Shown piece after piece: positions 24,401 through 36,794 of a stretch of 64,000 bases of DNA; the stretch's first letter is position 1, and each line of letters starts with the position of its first letter. The notes under the pieces were generated by a model. That model searched no databases. It saw only the letters and a list, made by a program, of their open reading frames with translations, and was not told the origin of the DNA. The position numbers were made by a program, and so were the translations under genes. Source of the DNA: Actinomucor elegans (Eukaryota > Mucoromycota > Mucoromycetes > Mucorales > Mucoraceae); assembly GCA_026027325.1 (NCBI GenBank), contig JAMSLZ010000005.1, positions 2,666,001 to 2,730,000 on the forward strand, read 5' to 3'.

Positions 24401-26648
24401 AGCAAAAGTAGCAGCAGAAATAACCTTGGAAATGCTCAAACCAGCAGAGAAAGGGTTAGCAATAGAGACCTTGACGCCAACCATGCTTGTAGTAAGAGTA
24501 TCAGGGAGAACAACCATAGAGGCGCCTTGAATTAAAGCAGTCTTGAGACCAGGGAGCACAGAGTTCATTTGAAGAACACTCAAACCACCAGCAAGAGAGG
24601 CAATGTTGGTTGATTCAGCAAAACCAGTAATCTCAACACCGTTGTCTGCGCCCATGATAAAAGTACTCAAGAGGTTTTGGCCAACATCGGAAGACTTAGG
24701 ATCGAAAGAAGAAGTAGCCTGAATAGTATTGATGCCGCGGTTCAAAGTAAGATTAGACAAAGTGACAAGACCAAGAGTAGTACCACTAGCGCCCATATTG
24801 AAGCTAACATCGCCAGTAGAAATACCAAAATCAGATGGATTCTCCATAGTGACATTGATAGCAAGTTGTAGACCAGCAGTAGTACCTCCCATCACATCAA
24901 GAGAGTTGATAACAGTAGCAGTACTGTTCAAGAATTGGAGACCCTTGAGAGAAGTAGGTACGGTAAAGTTGATGCCAGACAAGGTAACAGGACCAATAGG
25001 AGTAATAGCCTTAGTATTTGCAATACCATTAATCATAAAGGTATAATTATCGGAAGCAGTTAAAGCGTAGGTGTATTTGTTGAAGACACTCTCCTTGCCA
25101 GGAATACCAGCAATGGCAGTGTTTGTCAAAGGGAAGACAATGGTACCAGCTTGTTGATTGCTGACAGCAGGACCGAATGGAGTCTGCATAACAGCAAAAT
25201 CTTCAGTTTTAGCACCAGTAGTGTTAATAGCAAGCGTGATGCTTTGTGAGACTTCAGTAACGTTCAATGAGAAACCAAAAGGCATTTGGAAATTTGCAGT
25301 AACTTGAGGAGCAGTAGCCACTGGAGAGTAAGGGTTAGCTGCATCAAACTTCAAATCAAGCAATCCCATGCTAACGCCATTGATAATCTTGAGAGGAGCA
25401 TCTGCAGTTAATCCAACATTAAGATTAACGGTCTTGAATCCTTCAGAAAGCCATACAATAGGGTTTACACCATCAGGAGCACAGGAAAGGCCAACAGCAG
25501 TAGTGTTCGAGAGCTTACCACTAATATAGTTGGAGAAGAGAACACCGACCTTTCCTAAATCAGCAGATTCAGTGTGAGGAGTAAGCGTACCCTTCAAAAG
25601 AATCTTGTTTTCGCCTTTGGAAAGGTTTACATCTGTGCTACTGACAGTACCGAGTGGGACGCCATCATAACCAATGGCAAGCTTGATAGTACCAAGTTCA
25701 ACACCAATTGGAGAGGGGCTTTCCAAGACTGTACCCAATTCAACAAGGATACCGCCATTGGGATCATCACCAGGAAGATTGAATGATTCAATCTTTACAT
25801 TAGGGAAACCATTCATACCTGGAAAAGGCAATCGAACATAAGTCAATATACCATTGTTCAATAAGGTTAGTGTCACATACCTTTTAAGACAATCTCTTTG
25901 TTCAAGTCGACAGTTGCAGTTCTACAAGAAAAGAGTAATTGTGAGTATATTGCTAGTAATTGATTTTGCGTGTTTAGAGGACTCACCTAGAGAGAGCAGT
26001 AATATCAAGTTTACCCTTAAGGGTCCATCTGAATTCTTCAACAGCCAACATGGTCTTTGCAAAAGCAGTGAAAGCAGCTTGATCCCTGATCAAGAAAGGC
26101 GTTACTGCATTCAATTGGCCATGGCCTCCCCCAATGCTTGTTTCATTAAAGATGAATATGTCACCAAGGTAAGATTCGTTATAAAAGATCTGAACAGGAT
26201 TGTGGAATTTGATTGTTGCGTGGAATGGACCAGTCTCAGACAATGCACTTTCCATGTTCATGTAAAAGGTCGAGTTCATATCATCGCCTTCGCGCTTGGT
26301 GTAGACAGAGTTGGCTAAAGCTTCAGGTTTGGTGAATGTCATTCCAGCAGCAGTAACATCGATCTTGGACTTGTTCATCAGTGATTGAGCAATCTTGGGG
26401 AAAATAACGTATAGAGCAAGTACGACTATGACTACTATAAGGATAACTGTAATGGTAGAACAAATGATCCAGTACTTTTTACTGCGTTTGTACCATTTGC
26501 GTCTAGCAGGAGGAGCAGCCTTTTCAGAGTACTCTTCCATCATATCATTGTCTCGAAGACCCTGATGGTCATCGGCACTTTGATAGTATTCATGATCAGC
26601 AACAACCACTTGGTGGTGGTCGTGAGTTTGGTGAGCACTACCAGCCAT
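21496..26648 (-). CDS. giant single-pass membrane protein with repeated DUF3712/LEA-2-like domains (Tag1-like)
   Basis: Exons on the minus strand are 26648-25987, 25921-25881, 25818-22711 and 22658-21496, in phase, 1657 residues. The N-terminal about 58 residues are polar (His-rich, then ARRKWYKRSKK). One transmembrane helix (about 60-83) is followed by a very long non-cytosolic part. That part is built of repeated units alternating beta-rich segments such as FKTVNLNVGL, TVIVSLEV-like stretches and NPSDFGISTGDVSFNMG / NPSNITINVGDINFDV. The N-P-S-x-(F/I)-x-(I/V)-x-x-G-D pattern is typical of LEA14/WHy and fungal DUF3712 modules; I count at least four. The C-terminal about 80 residues are a Pro/Ala/Thr/Glu-rich tail. 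Yeast Tag1, a vacuolar membrane regulator of autophagy termination and V-ATPase, has a similar layout, so vacuole is my inference. N-glycosylation sites are frequent. Confidence 0.85.
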
Positions 26649-29600
26649 TAAAATTGTAAAAGTTTAAATTCAAAAGAGTGGAGAATATAGTCTGATTAAA
26701 GGATAGTATATGTTATAATAAAAGAATTTTATAAGAAAGAAAAAGAGGAATAAAGACAATATAGTTTATATATCATCAAACTGTAGATCGGAAAAAGATC
26801 ATTAAAGTGGGATTCTACTCAGTAACATCATGCAACTCTATAACCAATGGTAAGTACTACGGGAATACAAGCAGTATAGGCGACAGCTGTTTATAATCAT
26901 CTCATGTGAAATGCCCACAATGACATTGAGTGAGTTCAAGGGAATATTACTTTGGCCAGGTTGTGTTCTCCAGTGGAGCTATCATCTGACTGTAGATGTA
27001 CAAGCACAAAAGACTATGTACGATGTTCTTTTTTTTTCAATCTTGACTTGGTGCTACAAATATATCATCGTAATGAAATGTAAATCAGGTACATACGATG
27101 CAAGAGTGCAAAGTATACAGATGAAATTAGCACAGTGAATAATAAAGCGGTTATAATCTGAGACACCTGTCAAATTATATCCATAGTTTAGCTTACTATG
27201 AAATGGCCCTAGCTTAACCTTATTTAACCTAAATGTTCAAAGCGTTTTTCGTAGTAGAATTGCTTGATTCGGCAATCTGTGCTGAAACAATAGGTAAACT
27301 AGGCTAGATACAGAAAGGAAAAAAAAAGCTTCCCATATAGTCTAGTACAAAATGTGAAGAAGCTGAACTTGAACGCATAACGCGGTATGACAGAACATTG
27401 GGAATCTGTTCATTGGTAATATCATAACCTCTGGAGAAGAAGAGTAGTAAAAGTATTATAGAAATCAGAAAGAGAATGAAGGTTTGAAGTGTGTCAAGAT
27501 CAAAACTATATCACAATAACTAACCAGCAGCTTAAGGAAAGTGCTTCCGTAAACGTAAGTATGTAATCATACGTGCTCCAGGAAATTTTTTTTATTTTTC
27601 TTATTTTTTTATTTTTTAATTATACAGTCTCGTCCATGAACGTCAGGTCCAAGCTTTTGTAGAACAAATCCCTTTTTAAGTGCGTGTGTAGAGTTGAACA
27701 AGATGAGACCCTTTTCTGGATAGTCTGTGCATATATAAAATAATTGTGATTTGTCGAGTTTTGTTACAATAAACTTCTATCAAAGACAAAACAGCAGTGG
27801 CACTATCTCGCTCAGTTGCCAATAAGGATGTGCATTATAGATATATTGGTAGGTCTACTCAATATGCATAGAATTGAACTATAAAAATAGCAATATGCCA
27901 TGAGTTTAGATTTCTAAATCGGAAGAAAGGGACATTAAAGAATATATGGTCTACTGTGTTACTTTTAAGTGTATATCATCAGTTGAATTTTACTCCGTAA
28001 GTGTATTACTGGTTCTTAAATTGAAAGAGAAAAATATGATAGGGAAGCGCAAAATATCAGTTACTATTATGCAATGCTACAATGCTTGTTTCGAGAGCTA
28101 CTGTTGAGCTTTTGGCAAGTGAATATTTCAGAGCCATCCATTACTTTCCCAATACAAGATCTATCATTTCGATGGTTATCCAATTAACAAATCTATCTGG
28201 GACATTTAATGAGAAAACAATATTAGAACAGATCGAAAGCTTTTACTAGATGAAACAACTTATTTGTAGCATCGACTACTAATCAAATACGATATTAGAG
28301 CGAGATCGGAAAGAGATCGGTTGGGTTGATTAACTTGTTATGAAATTTTCCAAACTGCGCTTTTTTTTTTTTGGAAAAATTAGTCTCTGAAATGGACCCA
28401 AAGTGAAAACTAGGATGTACAAGAAATAGTAACTTTATTAACATGACATATAAATTTTGGCTCACTATCTAACGATGGAGGGTATACAAAAATGACAAGA
28501 AAAAATTATTGATTTGAACAAACTATACGAGGAGTTTTTTGGCATCTTCAAATTTAAAAAATATTGTTACAACGATTAGTGACTTAGCAGATGATTTCTA
28601 TGTATTTACAAACTATAGAAATAGTAGTCGTTGAACTACATATTGAATAATCCCAAAGTTACTGTTATAAGTATAATAGTTCAATCCCTGTGATCAATAA
28701 AAGAATCCATAAGCTTAGCTATCAGTGATATATCACCAAATCGAATATCGACTGTATTTTTGTGAATGGCAAAATGGTCATATCTATATATGTATGAACT
28801 CGTAAGGGAAACCTGTGTATAATGTATTCATTTATAAAGGGTGCTTAGTATAGATTCAATCTAGTAGATATCCATCGCCTTTTTATAACTATACATACAT
28901 CTCCGAATGGCTTTAAAAAGAAGTGAGAAAATAGCGAATTATTATTTTACACATACGCAAAGCATTAAACATGGACATAAAATAGGTTGTCTACAATAAT
29001 ATACGTTCGAAAATATGACTGATATGAATAATGACTAATTGTAAGATCAGTCGAGGGTTTCAAATGATTGACAGTATGGATCAAGGCCAAAATAGCTATC
29101 TATAGCAGTCTATAAAATCTTAAACAGAGGCAGCAAGGACTAAAGATCGATTACTTCTTACGTTGAAAGAAATACCACGCGACAGATCAAGAATTGGTTG
29201 TTCTGATGATTTGCTGTAGTTTAAATTGCTTACGTGACGTGTTTAAAGCCGACACCTTGGTAAAGAAGGACAAAAAGTCTTGTAAGCATAGCGTCGTACA
29301 AAGCAAGTTGCTGCAGGGTAAAGCAGTTACAACTATTTCAAAATAGCAGATATACACTTCAATGAGTTCCACCGTATCAGTGTTTTTATGGTGCACTTAA
29401 TATTTATATGTTATTGGTTGATGGGAAGATTAGTTGGAAATCACAAAGATCCGTGAAAGTCTAATATATTTTCTGTAACCCGTGGACAACGTATAGATAT
29501 TTTTAAGCATTCAGTACTAATAGGGCTATCAAACATGAAATTAGATCTGGCCATTGCTTTTTCACGTAGTAATTAGTTTCCTTATTAAAAGCATCAGGAT

Positions 29601-29815
29601 GTAACCATTGTTTAATAGGAGACATCAGCTCAGATGTTGAGCTATAATAGAACTTATCTAGTATTCTGTAACCCACTTATGTCCCCAATGTTTTGATAAA
29701 ATCAATTGTAACTAGCATATTAATGATCATCATAGAAAAAAGCTTTTGTAATTAAAAGTACCAGCACTTGATTTTCAGGGCTTTCCCTTGGATATACTTT
29801 ATTATCTTGTTATGA
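26649..29815. other. long AT-rich spacer, no gene supported
   Basis: Only short frames (for example 26911-27138 and 29187-29396 on the minus strand), with no recognisable motif. No tRNA-like or rRNA-like segment was found by eye. The first few hundred bases presumably serve as the promoter of the DUF3712 gene. Confidence 0.5.
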
Positions 29816-30815
29816 TTAGATTTCATCAAAGGTAGTGACGCCGCCCTTAGTGATGGCGCTCACAAGCTTACCGCTTGTAAGACTCAAGCTTCCATTGAGA
29901 TAACCTTCTAATTGACTAAATAGGACTTTAGTAAATTCAGATACAAAAGTCAGGCTGCGTTTACTTACGTTGCGATATCTGAAGGAGCAGTCCAGGTACT
30001 GAAATCAGCATCAGGCATAAATTTTCTGTTCATTGGGGTATCAATTGTAACACTGCATAAGAGTAATAATAATCAGATAAACGAAAAGTTCACGTTATAC
30101 ATCTCTTTGAAAACATACGGTAAGACAGCAGTGACCTTGGATCCTTCAGGGAGGCCGCTATTGGATGCAGCCAAGTCCTTGACAAGATGATGGACAGAAG
30201 CCTTTGCAATACCATAACCAATCATACCGGGTGTAGCATCCAAAGCGGCGAAAGCACCCGTCAATGTCAATAAGCCTCCACTATTCCAAGAAAATATTAG
30301 TTCAAGCAGTTTTGATGAATTTTATCCAGCTTACGCTTTAAGATGCTTAGAGGCAAGATGAGCAGCAATCAGAGAAGAGTTAACGCTTTGATGAATCATC
30401 AATTCAGAAGATTTCAAAAAGTCTATATGTACATATGAATATCACACCCGCGTGCTGTTGTTTTTTTTCTGTTACCTTTGCTTCCAGCGTTTCCTCCTGC
30501 CCAACCACCTGCTACACAAAATATAGCGCAGAGCTTTTCAGAGCCCAAGAAAGTAGAAAGGGACTCATTGATAGCGTGACCTTGCTCAGACAAAGAGCCA
30601 GAGCCAGTGGCTACTGTATTGAAATCAGCCTCTTTATTTTCGACCAAATCGATATTAATCACGGTCTATATGTATAATTCAGGTAGTTTGTGTTATAAGC
30701 ACGCGTTACATGCTAATATTCCCTTATTTGTCCTTACATATCCTTTAGTCTTGAAGTGTTGGACGAGAGAACGTCCTAAACCACCAGCACCACCATAAAC
30801 CACAAGCTTACTCAT
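29816..30815 (-). CDS. QDPR: dihydropteridine reductase (quinoid form), SDR family
   Basis: Six exons on the minus strand: 30815-30738, 30665-30476, 30422-30335, 30280-30119, 30052-29969 and 29915-29816. Total 233 residues (human enzyme 244). The N-terminus [19 protein letters not shown] is the Rossmann dinucleotide-binding loop. [11 protein letters not shown], the [11 protein letters not shown] strand and the [11 protein letters not shown] catalytic Tyr-x3-Lys follow, then [17 protein letters not shown] and a C-terminal GKLVSAIT. These are signatures of quinoid dihydropteridine reductase, which uses NAD(P)H to regenerate tetrahydrobiopterin. The last acceptor was placed at the upstream of two close AG sites because that keeps [10 protein letters not shown] in frame. 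It lies 78 bp from the VAC7 3' end, same strand. Confidence 0.92.
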
Positions 30816-30893
30816 ATTTTTGTTAATTGAAAAAAAGAAGTTGAAAGAAAGAAAAAAGGCCAAGACGCGCGCTACTTTTTATTTTGTCCCTTT

Positions 30894-32991
30894 TCACAGT
30901 CCCGTTAACTCGTGAGAAAATATATTGACTTGATCTTGACTGACGCAAAAGGATTTATCTGGCTCAGAAGAGACAATTCCAGTCGTAGGGTCTACACGAG
31001 TCACATTGCAAACTGCTGCTGACTGAGGATATCCGCCAAACAAAAAAGGTACAGGCTTATATTTAAGTACACCTCGAATTACAAGTCCATAAGGATATCG
31101 AATCATGCGAGACCTGCTTCATGTATCAGACACTGAACAGAATGATCACATATCAACACTTACCATCTTTCGTTACCACTGATATCTGCGCCTGGTGATT
31201 TGATTCTTATTTGACTAATGGCTTCACGGTTATTAAGACGGTTAGGACGTATTGAAAGGGGTTCATCAAAGTGCTTCAGGTTCCCTAGGTATTCGGCCGG
31301 ATCTACACCTACGTAATAAGACCGTTAGACATGTATGAGTATGCTATTTACATCTGATACTTACCCCTTGTATGCGCATCTATCACATCATCATCTAGTT
31401 GTTCTAAAGAAGCATTTGATACTATGATAACATTACTAGGCACGATTTGACTAAAAGCAAACACACTTATATCCGCATCAGCGATGTGAATTGTCCACCA
31501 ATTCCAGTTCTCCGCTTGTACCTTGAGATCAAAAATCAGTTCTTTATCCGTAGCTAAAACTCTGCCTATGTCCACCGTGAGATCTGTCAATGCTTGAGCT
31601 CTGTATACAATAACAAAAAAGAAACCTATCAAAATAAGAAGCAGTGCCAAAAAGACCTTCCATATTGTCCTTTTACTGTATAGTTCAATTGTCAATCAAC
31701 ATGAGGTTTCTAGGTCATTTGCTTGCTTACCATTGCTTTTTGTTATTATTCTTGAGCAGGCGCTTCTGCTGCTGCTGCTGCTGTCTTTTCAATCGCAAAA
31801 GCGGTGCATCCTCTTCATCGCTGGTATAGCCGCCACCTCCATGGTGATAGAAAGGTGGTGATTTCTGGGTAGTAAAATGCGACTTTTTCGCCGCCCCTGT
31901 TGGCCATCCATACTTTTTATTAAAGCTATCATGCCATAGGTTTAATAGACTATTGGATCGATGGGGTGGGTGGTCTATAACACGATTACGTAGTTTAGGC
32001 CGACGGTAATGATGTTCATTACCTGACCATTCGACTTCTTCTTCTTCCATCTCAGGCATAGGTGACACTTCTTCTTTACGAGGAGACCAAGTACGTCGTA
32101 TCCAATCTCCAATACTACGCTGTTGATTAAAGATTGCAGGAGTGGATCGAACAGATAGTGGGCGATGCAATCCATTATTGTTGGTTGCTATCGTAGTGCA
32201 AGACTCGTTTCCGCTGTAAGGATATACATAATGTTCATTTTCGTCCGAATCTATATTTTGTTTCAGTTTTATATTCACAGGGAGTGCTTCAATTTAAAAT
32301 TATTACCGTCTACATTAGATACAGCATCAACCAAATTTCTATGAAAGACCTCGGCAGGACTTGCAGTACCATAGTGATGCATAGCGTTTTTTGAGGGCTT
32401 CTTGTTTAGTTTTTTGTTGTTAGGTGGTCTAGTATGATTGGAGATACTATTATTATTACTTTGGTTGCTCTATTATATATATATATTTAATTTTCACATT
32501 AGGTTAAGCACATGGATATATGCATTATTATGCAATCATGATGAATTTACCTCACTTTTTACAGGCATGAGTCGCTTTCTGTCATTTGATAAGGTGGTAG
32601 AAGGTGGTGGACCGCCACCTGCACCTGCTGCAGCAGTACTTAATGTAGGTGCGGAAGGTGACATGGTCAGTGCGTAGGTTGCAAGTGAGTTATTATTATT
32701 CGATAGTGGAACAGGTTCAGAATCGCTAGCAACTGGTTCAGGATTACTCGTAACGTCGACCTTGGGTATAATAGGTGAAGGAATGTTCAGATCGTCATGA
32801 GTATTTGGTTCGAAACGAGCTTTCTCAACAGTCATGGTTCGATCAAAGTTGGATAATAAGAGATCTCGGCGCAAGGAGTGCTTATTATCGTTTGTCAGTG
32901 AATATTTATTGGGTTGGCGTCTTTTATTGCTTTTCGATACAGCGTTCTCGTCTTCGGCTTCTAGTTGTTGTTTAGACGTTTCCGCCGGCAT
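30894..32991 (-). CDS. VAC7: Vac7-like vacuolar membrane protein, regulator of PI(3,5)P2 synthesis
   Basis: Exons on the minus strand are 32991-32551, 32469-32307, 32250-31731, 31675-31365, 31308-31164 and 31113-30894, in phase, 599 residues. The long polar N-terminal region has Asn/Ser/Pro/Ala-rich runs, a conserved block HYGTASPAEVFHRNLVDAV with an acidic VDDSDENEHYVY, and a short Gln tract. One transmembrane helix (KVFLALLLILIGFFFVIVY, about 380-400) follows. The lumenal domain contains LTDLTVDIGRVLATDKELIF and then DADISVFAFS, the core of the fungal Vac7 family. Vac7 activates the Fab1 lipid kinase complex at the vacuole. The lumenal domain is an LEA-2-type fold by published structure prediction. 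Basic for the family: a Cys-containing extreme C-terminus is conserved here (AAVCNV, SFCVS). Confidence 0.88.
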
Positions 32992-35900
32992 AGTCAGTAA
33001 TATAAGAAAAAAAAAGTTTTTAACAAAAAAGACGATATTTATAGCACGGAAAACGGAACACCGAATATAGGGAGAGTATGTATATTAGCGGCTTGATTAA
33101 AAGCAGTACATGGTAGAGACTTGAGTTCTCCAATCAGAATAGAACTGTTCTGTAAATCTTCCAATGAGAGTGGCTTCTATGAAACCCAGTAAATATTACA
33201 CCGAACAAGTGAACATGTGAAGGGGACGATAGCGTGATACAGAAATCCGTGTAATTAGGGCACTAATCGTCGATAAGCTTAATCTGTTCATTAAACTATA
33301 GTGAAGCAAATATTATGATATATTTATCAGTTCGGTATGAGTACAGGATGCTTACTTGTTAGCTGCGACATGTAACAAAGATCGATGAAGGAATCTATTG
33401 ACTAGGATCTAGATTATGTATGCTTTTATATATCAAATTCAGACTCATAATTACGGACTAATTTAAAGCAGTCGTTGCATCTCGGTTCAATAATTGCTGA
33501 ACTAGATACGATATAGTTTAGCCTAAATATTGAATAAATGCAACATTTAACCGAGATCGATAATGAGATTTACAGATCTAACAACAATTTACACGAAATA
33601 CCTGTAATTTATAGTATATACACACTTTAATGTAAAATACACATTGTACTTTAGCTAAATAATGACTTCAGAGGATGTATTATTTCATTTTGAACATGTA
33701 CTATTCATTAAAGGCGAAATCGGTAATATAGAGATGAAGGAAATGAGAGGGTTTTTAAATGTCTAAAAGGTATCCTTTAGGCCCAAATAGTCGAATCATC
33801 CAATTATTATGAAATAAGAAAGTAGGTTTTTTTTTACAAGATATATATTATGAGTATTTCAAGTAGTATATAATTAAGGATATACAAGTCTATCTTATTT
33901 ATTTACTTAAGAAATTTTTGGCTTACAAAATACACACTTTTAAGAAGATATTAAAAGTCAAACACCTTATACAAATTTAAGGGTGGTGCTATTTGGACTG
34001 TAAAATCTGATTGTGGAAGGATTCCAACTAAATCAAGCTTGAATGATGCTGCCTACTATATTGATGAAATATAATACTTGCAGACATACCAAAAAAAGTG
34101 CCTAAGGATTCAGTTTTTCTATATCAAGAAATTAAGTACTTCCACTTAATTTATCATTCATCATTTCACTTTTACATTCTTTTGCTCTCATTTATATGTA
34201 CCTGTATGCTCATTCCTTGAACTTTTATCTTATTACTATCACTATATTTCTCAATCTTTTTATACAGTATGTCTAAACTTGCAATTAAATATTTCTCCAA
34301 GGTATAATATACTCTTTTCTCTTCAAGTCTCGGGCAAGAGAGATAATCTGGAAGACCAATTATTTGTATAATAGAGAGCCTTAACTATTTTGTACTTCTT
34401 TCTCGGAAAGAAAAGGTAAGAAGAGAAGAAAATAATTGAGGCACCACTTTGTAGTGATTATTGACTTCATCTCTTCATAATTTTGCTTTTGTTACTTTTC
34501 TCGCAAGCTCACCCGTACTACTATCAACAATGATACTATCATCCTTTATAATTAAAAGAAACAGTTATATGTCTGTACAGAGGAAACCACTTACAAGTAC
34601 AACACAATTCCCTTTCTCTTTCCAAGAAATACCTCAAAAACATACCCCCAAAAATCTGACCTATAAATCAGACTCGGAATATCTTGTTAAATTCTCGAAA
34701 GAGATCTCAGTGTGAAGCCGTAAGCTAAATAAATTATATTAGTAAAACTGTCTTGTAACTTATAACCTGAGCTGACTTGTATACGAACCTGAACCCAATG
34801 AATGGCTTTCTTTATGACTATCTCTTGGTTTATGCATTCTACATAAATTCTATACCATATTTAATTTTGAGACACCATTACCTCTTGACAGAAAAAATGC
34901 TGTTTTATTAATATACATTATTGAATTGAATATACTTTTCTTATATCCTTTGGTAATCTTCTTAATATTTTTGTTAGGATTATCATCCAACATAAAAAGA
35001 ATCAATTTTTGTTTCCTTTCTGTATTATTGATTCTTTATCTTTGCACATCTATGGAAAAATCAGCTGTGTCAATAACATCGTTGTTATCAAGGCTGCAAG
35101 TGTAGAAACGGTTGGAACGTTAGCAATGATATTTAGAGGCAAAATAATAGTCTTGTTATAAAAAATATGGCGATTTCATAGACCAGCTTTTGTATGTATT
35201 AAACTGTTTAGGACAATTACCAGACATATCATTAACGAAGACGAGGATAGGTGCGACTTTCGCTTTATAAAACCTCTCGGAGTCAACAACTCTTTCTTGG
35301 TTATAGATAACCGATTTCTTCATAAAAATGATTGCCTTATAGTAAAGATGCATGGATGTCATTCAGAGGCGATACATATTGTGGGCCAATATTTGAGAAA
35401 TCATACGCTAGCGTATCTTTGGCAATAATATGTTCTAATTATTTCACGGGGATATCACTTCTTACGATTGATATACTGAATATGCCAGAAACATCCCTTC
35501 TTGATTCGTAGCTTCTTGCATAAACGTGCCCACTCATTGTAGAATGGCACGATAAAAGTTTTTTTTTGAGTTATTTAAAAGACTAAATCACTACACTAGT
35601 AGCCTTTGCCATGCAAAATATACATGGGCTGCTAGAGGAACTTGTTTGTTCGCCATTTTTTACGGTTTCGAAGAGAAATGGCCAGACCTAGGGTACCATC
35701 TGGTAATGAAGCTAAAGCGGGCGCTTTTCTTTTTTAAATTAGCAGACAATAGCTTCAAGCGCTCGAATGGCAAATTTAAACAGGCAATGATAGTATAGTC
35801 ATCAGATACAGACACAAGTATTGAAGTTGATGAAAAAACTGGGGCTTGTTTCGTTTTATCGTTGAAAATTCAACAGATTAGCCAAAATAGATAGTTTGAA

Positions 35901-36119
35901 CAAGGTGTTCTTTTCTATTGATGTTTTTCAGCTTTAAAGTCATCACGACAGCAAAAAGAATTTTCTTAGTCATCCTCTGCGAAATCGTGTTATTATCATT
36001 ATCAAATAAAATATGCAACACCATCGCTTGGATAATTGGAAATAGATGGTGGACAGAGGTGAATTGATCCAAAAATATTTAGAGGATTAGACTGTGAAGC
36101 AGCCGGAAATGCTCTTATG
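32992..36119. other. gene-poor region upstream of VAC7
   Basis: No secure gene. A pyrimidine-rich stretch ending at ATG 34267 (MSKLAIKYFSK, then a GTATAA donor) and the open frame 34461-34715 could belong to a small spliced gene, but I could not join them in frame. Degenerate element copies with CTCGGTT and AACCGAGATCGA lie at 33470-33560 in opposite orientations. Confidence 0.4.
35156..35362 (-). pseudogene. probable transposon-protein relic with SGNxxKQxN motif
   Basis: A 68-codon frame contains APILVFVNDMSGNCPKQFN followed by YKSW. A D-x-S-G-N-x-x-K-(Q/K)-(W/F)-N signature is common in large fungal transposon-associated proteins, as I remember them. The flanking sequence (35363-35560, minus strand) reads as broken coding sequence with stops. 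Family assignment is tentative. Confidence 0.35.
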
Positions 36120-36690
36120 TAGAATAAATTTATCAAAAGAGAGGTGCATATTTAAACATATACTTAGTTGTAGTGAAAAATGTCCAAACTATACTTAATG
36201 ACAATATCAGCATGATATTTTTGTTGATGTAAATTAGAGTTAGTAGGATAACTTCGATAAAAAAATAAACAAATAGATATTCGTTAAGTATCACCCAAAT
36301 GACAATTCACTGCTAAAAGATTTATATGTTTCCAAATCATCAGTAGATATGCATACAATAGTATAAGCTGGGCTAAATGATGCATTTATTATGGTGCAGA
36401 GCAGCATATAGTTTATGTGCATTGATAAAACATTCATTGTGTGTATCAAGCCCGTATCTTGTAAGCGCATACATGGCATCAGTATTACTGAAACGTACTG
36501 TTGTATGATGCCGAATATTTTTATATTTCTTGGTTTTTCTAACCTATAGCAATGAATTGTTTTGTTTTCATTTTCAACGCCTTCGTGTTGATGGCCCGAT
36601 CCCAAGCTTCTATCCCCACTAGAATCCCTCAAGTAAATATTTGCAAAGTTCAGAAGCTTCGTGTAATGATGGTTCATGATCATCACTTTT
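36120..36690 (-). pseudogene. second decayed copy of the multi-TM membrane protein gene, inverted
   Basis: On the minus strand the open frame 36686-36291 carries IHTMNVLSMHINYMLLCTII, matching VHTMDVLSMYTSYMLLCTVI of the intact gene, followed by SFSPAYTIVCI and YKSFSSELSF. Beyond its stop, 36280-36125 continues in another frame as LIYINKNIMLILSLSIVW, matching LIYINKNSLLLLSLSTIW. The front half of the protein is missing or unrecognisable. It lies head to head with the intact copy, about 490 bp away. Confidence 0.75.
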
Positions 36691-36794
36691 TTGTGTTCTA
36701 GATTTTTGAATTTATAATGCGATATCTAGTTTGCATATATATATATGATTTACAGAATGCATAATAAATCTGACAGGTTGAAATCAGGATCTTC

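Noticed and set aside
22701..25786. Many plus-strand frames of 60-210 codons across the DUF3712 gene
   Set aside because: They are complements of a long, codon-biased coding region and show no motifs or starts of their own.
28660..28700. TTCAATCCC tRNA-like T-arm sequence
   Set aside because: No acceptor stem or D-arm can be folded around it; no tRNA gene found in the window by eye.
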